This document shows positions 58,235 through 64,000 of a stretch of DNA of 64,000 nt, piece after piece. A model generated the notes under the pieces. The model saw only the letters and a list, made by a program, of their open reading frames with translations. It had not been told where the DNA came from and made no database searches. Numbering within the stretch: position 1 is the first letter of the stretch; each line of letters starts with the position of its first letter. Origin of the DNA: Streptomyces sp. NBC_01241 (GTDB taxonomy: Bacteria; Actinomycetota; Actinomycetes; Streptomycetales; Streptomycetaceae); assembly GCF_041435435.1 (NCBI RefSeq), contig NZ_CP108495.1, positions 55,239-119,238 of the forward strand, given 5' to 3'. Position numbers and translations under genes: made by a program.

Positions 58235-58544
58235 CGTGCCCGCGCGGCGAGGAGCGCCGACGGCCCGCCGGGGCCGCGCCGGTCACGCACCGAGGAGACC
58301 GGACCCGGCGCGAGCGACGGCCGCGCCGTGGGACCGGCGGCCGGTGCGCAGCTCCGTCGCCCGGCACCCGACCTCCGGCCGGGTGCGAGGGGCGCTCACG
58401 CGCCACCCCCTCGCACACCCCCGGCGCCTGTGGCCGGCCCCGTCGTCCGCCTGCCGGTGGCCGAGCAGTGCGGCACCCCGGGCGATCTACGTGACCGGTC
58501 GTCCGCCGGGCGCGGCGCGCCGCGGAGCGCAGAAAACCGGCTGG

Positions 58545-58625
58545 CAAGGAGAGGGGGCGGCCCCGCCCGGAAGGCGCGCGCGGGATCTGCGATTCGAGAA
58601 AAACCCTGGTCAGGCCCCCTTTTCC
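58545..58625 (+). repeat. short 3' remnant of the long dispersed repeat
   Basis: AACCGGCTGGCAAGGAGAGG, then GGGATCTGCGATTCGAGAAA and AACCCTGGTCAGGCCCCCTT into leader L15. No gene in 58235-58731. Confidence 0.55.
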
Positions 58626-58646
58626 GCTTCTGAATCCGGTTCAAGA

Positions 58647-58708
58647 CTGGTAATATTGAGCTTGTTGGAAGGGGATGGCACCCCGACCCGCACCACCACT
58701 CGAAACCC
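58647..58708 (+). promoter_or_regulatory. leader element L15
   Basis: CTGGTAATATTGAGC promoter, hairpin loop ATGGCA (58664-58691) with one weakened outer pair (CCCGC), box CTCGAAACCC (58699-58708). Confidence 0.8.
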
Positions 58709-58731
58709 GCACCACACGGAGGGCACAGATC

Positions 58732-59808
58732 ATGACCACCACCCAGCGCGCGGACCAGGACCAGCAGCTTCCGGCCCTGACGAAGATCGGCGGAGCCTGG
58801 CACTGCGTCATCTCCAACAAGCTCTTCAAGGTCACCAAGCCCGGCCGTAACTGGACCGTCGCCCGCGCGGACGACGCCGCAGACCCGCAGCCGGTCGCGT
58901 CCGCCCGCACCCGCAAGGAAGCCCTTGCCGCAGCCCTGACCGCCCTCTCCGTCTCCCTGGCCCTGCCCGAGCCGACCGTCACCCACGTCGGTTCCCGCCT
59001 GAACGCCCTCGGCGGCGGCGCGACCATCACCATCGCCGGACTGGTCTCCGTCTTCTACCGGCTGGAGAAGGGGGGATACACCCAGCCGTGCGGCAAGTGC
59101 GGCGGCAAGGGGCACATCAACGCCTACGACCACGTCCAGGGAGGCATCTGCTTCGACTGCGCGGGATACGGAGCCCTCGGGGCCCCGATGCCCCTTGAGC
59201 ACCGGATCGAAGACGTGAAGTACCTGGCCACCGACATGCGCAAGCAACACGAGCGGGCCATCATCGACGCCGCCAAGGGCCGGGCGATCTGGGCCAAGTT
59301 CAGCACCGCCGAGCCCGAGCTGGCCAAGTGGATGGACAACGACGGAAGCACCTTCCCCGACGACATGCGCCGTCTGATCACCTCCGGCAAGTCCATGACG
59401 CCCCGCCAGGACCAGGCCGCCCGCCGGGCCGCCGAGGAGTACGCCCACCGCGACGAGCGCGCAGCCGCCGAAGCCGCCGCGCGCGCCGAACGCATCGCCT
59501 CCGCCCGATCCCTGGCCGAGGGCGACGACGTGGCCCACGAGGGCACCGTCACCCTGGCCAGGACCGTCGACGGCGCATTCGGCTCCCGGATGCTCCTCCT
59601 GATCGACGCAGGAGACGGACTCACGCTGAAAATCTTCAGCACCAGCAAGGCGGCATGGGAAGCCGAGGAAGGCGACCGGGTGCGCATCACCGGCACGGCC
59701 AAGAAGCCCCAGACCGACAGGTACGAGGGCACGCCGCAGACCCCCGTAGCCCGCCCGCGCATCACCATCGTCGCCACCGCCGACGAGCTCGAAGCAGTCG
59801 CGGTGTAA
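58732..59808 (+). CDS. hypothetical protein with DnaJ-type Cys motif and OB-like C-terminus
   Basis: 358 aa. GGAGGG before the ATG. CGKCGGKGHI and CFDCAGYG (about 121-146) form a CxxCxGxG pair like a DnaJ zinc centre. A coiled-coil segment follows (RRAAEEYAHRDERAAAEAAA). The last 80 residues (EGTVTLARTVDGAFGSRMLL, KIFSTSKAAWEAEEGDRVRI, TGTAKKPQTD) have OB-fold character, as in nucleic-acid-binding proteins. Exact function unknown. Confidence 0.77.
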   Translation: MTTTQRADQDQQLPALTKIGGAWHCVISNKLFKVTKPGRNWTVARADDAADPQPVASARTRKEALAAALTALSVSLALPEPTVTHVGSRLNALGGGATITIAGLVSVFYRLEKGGYTQPCGKCGGKGHINAYDHVQGGICFDCAGYGALGAPMPLEHRIEDVKYLATDMRKQHERAIIDAAKGRAIWAKFSTAEPELAKWMDNDGSTFPDDMRRLITSGKSMTPRQDQAARRAAEEYAHRDERAAAEAAARAERIASARSLAEGDDVAHEGTVTLARTVDGAFGSRMLLLIDAGDGLTLKIFSTSKAAWEAEEGDRVRITGTAKKPQTDRYEGTPQTPVARPRITIVATADELEAVAV

Positions 59809-59879
59809 CCCCGGCGGCGGGGCGACCCCAAGTCGCCCCGCCGCCCGGCCCGCTCCAGCCGTGCGGCGTGGGCGGCGGC

Positions 59880-60590
59880 CGGCCGGGGGTGGCCGGGCCG
59901 GGCGCGGAGCGCCTTCGGGGTGGCGGCCCGTGGGCGCCGGCCCCGCCGTGCGGGGCGCAGCCCGGTGCGCGGCACCGTCGTACGGCACCCGTCCTTCGGG
60001 CGGGAACTGGGGGCTCCTCGCCCCCAGACCCCTCGCCAGCGCCAAGGGCGCGCTGGACCGCCCAGGTGGACAAGCAACAGGCCCCGGGCATCGCGGGGTT
60101 GTCCCGCGGCCGTGCGGCGCCGTTGTCGGGTGCGGGCCGGTTCCCGCGGCCTGCGGGCCGGTGGGGGTTTTCATCGCACCTTCGGTGCGATCCGGCCGTG
60201 CGCCGCAGTCGTCGGCCCTGGGGGGCCTCCTTATTGCGGCCCTCCGGTCGCTGCGCTCCCTGCGGGCTGCGTCGCTTCGCTCCTTGCGCGAAGCCCCGGG
60301 GGGCTCCTCCGGACGCCCGCCCCCCGGGGACCGGGGGACGAGCTGAGCTGAGTGGTGGGCCGGGGCGAGGAGAGCGGTTTCGTCGTTGTCCGCCGGCACC
60401 GTCGTGGCCGGGGCGAGGGGCTGAGGTCGAAGAGGGAGAGAGGGGAGCTGCGCGACGTCGAGGGGTGCGGGCCGGCCCGGGGCCGGGGGAGGGAAAAGCG
60501 GCTGGCAGCGAGGGGGGTCGGCCGGGCCCGGACGCCCTCTAAAAGATCATGGAACTTCCGGGAAAAACCCTGGTCAGACCCCCTTTTCGG
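59880..60590 (+). repeat. long non-coding dispersed repeat R4
   Basis: Aligns with R2/R5 over 59880-60350 with scattered differences (for example GCCAAGG for GCCGAGG) and with their shared end at 60490-60600. No gene in 59809-60690. Confidence 0.78.
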
Positions 60591-60610
60591 CTAGGTGATC
60601 CGGCCCAATA

Positions 60611-60673
60611 CTGGTAATATTGAGCTTGTTGGAAGGGGATGGCACCCCGGACAACGAGAACCCCTCGAAACCC
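60611..60673 (+). promoter_or_regulatory. leader element L16
   Basis: CTGGTAATATTGAGC promoter, hairpin loop ATGGCA, GTTG / CAAC outer pairs (60628-60655), box CTCGAAACCC (60664-60673). Confidence 0.82.
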
Positions 60674-60690
60674 GTTGAAAGGTGCTGGAC

Positions 60691-61179
60691 ATGACCGTCA
60701 AGACCCGCAACTCTCGCCCCGCCGCCAAGAAGGCCACCGAGACCCCGCAGCCGGTCGTCACCGTCGTTGACACCCGTCACCCGAAGTCCGGCCTGTCGGT
60801 CAGCTACCGCGTCACGGTGGACACCGTGGAGCGCGCCGAGGTGATCAGTGAGGCGGGAGTCTCGGCCGGGCTGGTCGCCCGCCTCACGATCCAGGCGGGC
60901 CCGCGACAGCGCCCCGTGACCATCATGGCCAGCCGCCTTATCGGCGAGGGTGAGTGGTACGCCGACGCCATGACCGAGCGCGGCGGCCGCGTCCACCACT
61001 CCCGTGGATTCGGGAACCGGCGCGGGGTTCCCCGTCGCCTCCTGTCCGACCTGGGCGACGTGCTCACTCTCTGCGCGTACGACGTTCGCGGACTGGTCGA
61101 GGACGCCGAGCCCGGCCGCCCGCTGAAGCTGCGCAAGGTCAAGGCCAAGCGCAAGGCGAAGGCCGACGCCGAGGCGTAA
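60691..61179 (+). CDS. hypothetical protein with basic ends
   Basis: 162 aa. AAAGG before the ATG. Both termini are Lys-rich (RNSRPAAKKATETPQ; LRKVKAKRKAKADAEA) around a beta-rich core (SYRVTVDTVERAEVISEAGV, PRQRPVTIMASRLIGEGEWY). Possibly nucleic-acid-binding; no family recognised. Terminator hairpin at 61187. Confidence 0.75.
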   Translation: MTVKTRNSRPAAKKATETPQPVVTVVDTRHPKSGLSVSYRVTVDTVERAEVISEAGVSAGLVARLTIQAGPRQRPVTIMASRLIGEGEWYADAMTERGGRVHHSRGFGNRRGVPRRLLSDLGDVLTLCAYDVRGLVEDAEPGRPLKLRKVKAKRKAKADAEA

Positions 61180-61186
61180 CCCGGAG

Positions 61187-61213
61187 GGCCGGGGCGCGGC
61201 GAGCGCCCCGGCC
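61187..61213 (+). terminator. 11-bp perfect hairpin
   Basis: GGCCGGGGCGC, loop GGCGA, GCGCCCCGGCC; 7 bp past the stop. Confidence 0.7.
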
Positions 61214-61281
61214 ACAAAGGGGGGCCGGATGAGAAAAACCCTGGTCAGGCCCCCCTTTTCCCTTCCAAATCCGGCCCAACA

Positions 61282-61340
61282 CTGGTAATATTGAGCTTGT
61301 TGGAAGGGGATGGCACCCCGACCGGCACCGCTCGAAACCC
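61282..61340 (+). promoter_or_regulatory. leader element L17
   Basis: CTGGTAATATTGAGC promoter, hairpin loop ATGGCA with GTTGG / CCGGC outer pairs (61299-61326), box CTCGAAACCC (61331-61340), with 4 rather than 7-8 bases between hairpin and box. Confidence 0.82.
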
Positions 61341-61367
61341 GCACCACTTCACCGAGAGGCACCCGAG

Positions 61368-62450
61368 ATGGCTACCAAGACGACGCGCCGCCGCTCCACC
61401 AAGCCCACCAAGACCCCCGAGGAGCGCGCGGCAGAGGTAGACGCCCTCCACGAGCAGCTCAACACCGCGATTGCGTCCCTGGTCTCCGCCGACGGATGGA
61501 AGGCGATGCTTCGCGCGACCGTCGCGAACCTCGGCCGCTACTCCGCCAACAACATGCTGCTGATCCTGGCCCAGTGCCCGCACGCCACCCAGGTGCGCAG
61601 CTTCAAGCAGTGGAAGGAAAACGGCCGCTCCGTCCGCAAGGGGGAAAAGGGACTGCGGATCTTCGCCCCCATGACGGTGAAGAAGAAGGACGAGACCGGC
61701 GCGCCGGTCCTGGACGAGAACGGCCAGGAGCAGAAGAGGACCCTCTTCAAGACCGTTGCCGTGTTCGACATCAGCCAGACCGACCCCATCGAGGGCGAGG
61801 CCGCCCCCGAGGAGCCCACCACGGAGCCCGCCTACGCGCTCGGCGGGAAGGTGGAAGGCGACGCCCCGGCCGAACTCTGGAACGGCCTTACGGCCCACAT
61901 CGAGGGCCACGGGTACACGGTGCGGCTGGAGTCCACCGGCCGCGCGGACGGGTACACCGACCCCGCGACCCGCGTAGTCGGCATCCAGGCCAGCGACCCC
62001 GAGGCACACCGCGTGATCACGCTCGCCCACGAGGGCGCGCACATCGAGTGCGGCCACGTCGCGGACATGGACGAGTACCGCCGCCACCGGGGCCGCATGG
62101 AGTGCGAAGCCGAATCCGTCGCGTACATCGTCGCCGGGGTGGCCGGACTGGACGCCGCCCTTACGTCCGTCCCGTACATCGCGGATTGGGCAGGCCGGAC
62201 CGCCGAAGAAGTCCGCGAGACGCTTGCAGCCGCAAGCGCAACGGTCGTCCGCGCCGCCCGCGCGATCCTGGCCACCACGACCGCCACGCCGGACGAGGCG
62301 ACGGAGACCGGCGAGGCGGAGCGCGCGGCGGAGGAAGCCGCCCACGCCGCCTACCAGGAGGTACGCGCCGAGATGATCGAGACCGCGCACCAGCGCGAGC
62401 AGGGCCAGCCGCTCAGCGCCGCCCCGGAGACCGCAGCCGCCCAGGGGTGA
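61368..62450 (+). CDS. ardC: ArdC-type antirestriction protein with metallopeptidase motif
   Basis: 360 aa. GAGAGG before the ATG. Residues 25-130 match the ArdC N-terminal ssDNA-binding domain (YSANNMLLILAQCPHATQVR, SFKQWKENGRSVRKGEKGLR, IFAPM). Residues 160-285 hold an HExxH zinc peptidase core, LAHEGAHIECGH (His221, Glu222, His225), with a downstream ECEAESVAY glutamate. Known: ArdC proteins protect incoming plasmid DNA from restriction. The helical C-terminal tail shares YQEVRAEMIETAHQRE with the 56652 product. Confidence 0.87.
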   Translation: MATKTTRRRSTKPTKTPEERAAEVDALHEQLNTAIASLVSADGWKAMLRATVANLGRYSANNMLLILAQCPHATQVRSFKQWKENGRSVRKGEKGLRIFAPMTVKKKDETGAPVLDENGQEQKRTLFKTVAVFDISQTDPIEGEAAPEEPTTEPAYALGGKVEGDAPAELWNGLTAHIEGHGYTVRLESTGRADGYTDPATRVVGIQASDPEAHRVITLAHEGAHIECGHVADMDEYRRHRGRMECEAESVAYIVAGVAGLDAALTSVPYIADWAGRTAEEVRETLAAASATVVRAARAILATTTATPDEATETGEAERAAEEAAHAAYQEVRAEMIETAHQREQGQPLSAAPETAAAQG

Positions 62451-62626
62451 ACGCAGGGCCGGGGGAGGGAGAGCCCTCCCCCGGCGCGGCGGGAGCGCGC
62501 CGACCGGACCGCCGTAGCGCGGCAGCCGACGGCGGCCGTGTCCGCACCTCCCGGCGGACGACGACCGCGCCGCCGGACCGGCCGCCGGTGCGCCCCCCGC
62601 CGTGGGCGCACCACCAGAACAACCCC

Positions 62627-62671
62627 GCCGGGGCGGCGGATGGCACCGCCGCCCCGGCTCCCTCGAAACCC
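62627..62671 (+). promoter_or_regulatory. hairpin-box element B14
   Basis: CCGGGGCGGCGG-ATGGCA-CCGCCGCCCCGG then CTCGAAACCC (62662-62671). The preceding 150 bp after ardC is GC-rich and shows no gene. Confidence 0.8.
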
Positions 62672-62698
62672 CGACCACACCGCGCGAAGGACAGACCG

Positions 62699-62971
62699 AT
62701 GAACGTACTCACCATGACCACCTGGGTTGCCGTCTACGGATGGGGGCCCGAGACCGACGCACCCGCACTCGTCGTCTACTCCACGGCCACCAACGAGGCC
62801 ACGGCCCGCGAGCTCGCCGACACCGCCGCCGAGAAGTTCGGTCGCGAGAATGCGTGCTCCTGCTGCGACAACGAACCTCAGCTCTGGACCGTCCTGCGCG
62901 TCCCCTTCGGTCAACTCCCGCCGCAGGCCGACGAAACCAGTGCGAGCCTGCACGTGGGAGAGCGCGGGTAA
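62699..62971 (+). CDS. small hypothetical protein
   Basis: 90 aa. GAAGGA before the ATG. TTWVAVYGWGPETDAPALVV, TNEATARELADTAAEKFGRE, ACSCCDNEPQLWTVLRVPFG. An alpha/beta fold with a CxCC cluster. No family recognised. Confidence 0.73.
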   Translation: MNVLTMTTWVAVYGWGPETDAPALVVYSTATNEATARELADTAAEKFGRENACSCCDNEPQLWTVLRVPFGQLPPQADETSASLHVGERG

Positions 62972-63003
62972 CGGCCCCGCCCCGGCCGCGCGGTTCGTGC
63001 CGC

Positions 63004-63730
63004 GCGGCCGTGTGCGCGGTGGGCGGCGGCCGGCCGGGGGTGGCCGGGCCGGGCGCGGAGCGCCGTCGGGGCGCAGCGCCGTGGGCGCCGGCCCCGGCGT
63101 CGGGGTACGGGCGGTGCGCAGCGCCGCCCGGGGTGCACCCGTCCTTCGGCCGGGTACTGGGGGCTCCTCGCCCCCAGACCCCTCGCCAGCGCCGAGGGCG
63201 CGCTGGACCGCCCAGGTGGACAAGCAACAGGCCCCGGGCATCGCGGGGTTGTCCCGCGGCCGTACGGCGCCGTTGTCGGGTGCGGGCCGGTTCCCGCGGC
63301 GTGGCCGTCGGTGGGGGTTTTCATCGCACCTTCGGTGCGATCCGGCCGTGCGCCGCAGTCGTCGGGCCTGGGGGCCCTCCTTATTGCGGCCCGCGCTGCG
63401 CGCGGGCTGCGTCGCTTCGCTCCTTGCGCGAAGCCCCGGGGGGCTCCTCCGGACGCCCGCCCCCCGGGGACCGGGGGACGAGCTGAAGTCCGTCGTGGTC
63501 GAGGCGGGGAACGGAGCGCCGTGTCCGAGTGCCGGCGCCGCCGTGGTGACCGTCCGGGGGCTGAGGTCGAGGAGGGCCAGGAGGAACTGGAGCCGGTGGA
63601 GAAGGTGCGGGCCGGCCCGGGGCCGGGGGAGGGAAAAGCGGCTGGCAAGGAGGGGGGTCGGCGGGGCCCGGACGCCCTCTAAAAGATCATGGAACTTCCG
63701 GGAAAAACCCTGGTCAGACCCCCTTTTCGG
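63004..63730 (+). repeat. long non-coding dispersed repeat R5
   Basis: 63004-63487 appears identical to R2 (46559-47042). It then diverges and rejoins the common end GAGGGAAAAGCGGCTGGCAA into leader L18. No gene in 62972-63835. Confidence 0.8.
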
Positions 63731-63813
63731 CTAGGTGATCCGGCCCAACACTGGTAATATTGAGCTTGTTGGAAGGGGATGGCACCCCGGACAACGAGAA
63801 CCCCTCGAAACCC
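63730..63813 (+). promoter_or_regulatory. leader element L18
   Basis: CTGGTAATATTGAGC promoter, hairpin loop ATGGCA, GTTG / CAAC outer pairs (63748-63775), box CTCGAAACCC (63804-63813). Confidence 0.82.
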
Positions 63814-63835
63814 GCACCACACGGAGGCAAACGAC

Positions 63836-64000
63836 ATGACCGCGACCGCGACCCGCGCCCCCCAGCTCTTCACCTGCACGTGCAGCGCGAAGCCGGAGCC
63901 GCACCTGGCCTCCGTCCAGCGCATCCTGGTCGCGGGGGCCCCGGAGGTTGACCCGCAGTTGGTGCGCCGGGCCCTGGAGGATGTCCGTTACGACCTCTCG
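63836..64000 (+). CDS. hypothetical protein (partial, runs off the window)
   Basis: 55 codons visible from ATG 63836 (ACGGAGG upstream): MTATATRAPQLFTCTCSAKP, EPHLASVQRILVAGAPEVDP, QLVRRALEDVRYDLS. Contains CTC. The leader and ribosome site make the start secure. The C-terminus is outside the window and no family can be assigned. Confidence 0.75.
   Translation, partial: MTATATRAPQLFTCTCSAKPEPHLASVQRILVAGAPEVDPQLVRRALEDVRYDLS

Noticed and set aside
23983..62671. B-type hairpins explained simply as intrinsic terminators
   Set aside because: The loop and downstream CTCGAAACCC are conserved at fixed distance and precede start codons; plain terminators here (57503, 45435, 43803) lack both. They may terminate as well, but that does not explain the conservation.
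43950..63730. Long repeats as insertion sequences or telomeres
   Set aside because: No transposase frame, terminal inverted repeats or target duplications seen, and they lie internally, each ending in a promoter-leader.
30501..63775. L and B hairpins as a CRISPR array or tandem repeat
   Set aside because: Copies are separated by complete, different genes and are not regularly spaced.
30536..63813. CTCGAAACCC/CTCGAATCCC box as part of tRNA T-arms (GGTTCGAATCC-like)
   Set aside because: No matching 5' T-stem, D-arm, anticodon arm or acceptor stem surrounds any copy.

Overview
The window is very GC-rich (roughly 70% by eye), with GTG and TTG starts, strong AGGAGG-type ribosome sites and ATGA/GTGA stop-start overlaps. 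The gene families (TraB-type translocase, DUF2637 protein, GntR-type transfer repressor, NsdA-like XRE regulator, biarylitide-like P450) point to Streptomyces or a close relative. With a replication gene carrying its own iterons, a transfer operon, a tyrosine recombinase and a long tail of small accessory genes, the DNA looks like a conjugative plasmid or an integrated conjugative element. No telomere, tRNA, rRNA, CRISPR array or complete IS was recognised.

1-3.7 kb: a probable minimal RiPP (ribosomally made, modified peptide) locus. A five-codon gene, MSYDH, with its own strong ribosome site lies 68 bp upstream of a cytochrome P450, followed by an ATP-grasp ligase cut by the window edge. This matches the biarylitide layout (pentapeptide M-x-Y-x-H plus a P450 that joins Tyr3 to His5), with an ATP-grasp enzyme as an unusual partner. 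A divergent NsdA-like regulator sits beside it. 3.8-16.3 kb: a small protein and tyrosine recombinase, a PP2C-like phosphatase, membrane and secreted proteins, a diverged recombinase-like protein, a three-gene minus-strand operon and a lipoprotein. Four identical sites, TGTCACC-N5-GTTGACA, mark gene boundaries here.

16.3-24 kb: about 1 kb of structured non-coding DNA, small regulators, a winged-helix pair preceded by three TTGCCTATAGGCAA-type operators, a replication initiator with 14-bp and 22-bp iterons inside its coding region, and a GntR-UTRA-GNAT fusion repressor with two operators. 24-30.4 kb: the transfer operon (small proteins, DUF2637 protein, TraB translocase, a palindromic candidate clt locus, two Spd-like proteins).

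30.4-64 kb: about 45 small, mostly unknown genes on the plus strand. Recognisable products include two RapZ-C-like proteins, a GGDEF protein, a polynucleotide-kinase-like P-loop protein, an ADP-ribose Nudix hydrolase, an orphan DNA adenine methyltransferase, a ParB-like protein and an ArdC-type antirestriction protein. The outstanding feature is one element repeated more than 30 times. Each copy is a hairpin with a D-UGGC-N hexaloop, followed shortly by the box CTCGAAACCC (or CTCGAATCCC), a ribosome site and a start codon. Eighteen copies, including one on the minus strand, carry a conserved promoter that should start transcription just before the hairpin; the rest sit between co-directional genes without a promoter. 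Stem sequences change while pairing is kept, so it is probably a structured RNA controlling the accessory genes, the first gene of the transfer operon and one minus-strand gene. Long near-identical non-coding repeats (two copies appear identical over about 480 bp) precede several of these promoters, and an inverted diverged copy lies at 19.4-19.9 kb.

Inferred logic: the GntR repressor gates transfer, the iteron protein replicates the element, and the shared RNA leader coordinates a block of small establishment genes (antirestriction, methylation, ParB, nucleotide enzymes), perhaps on entry into a new host.
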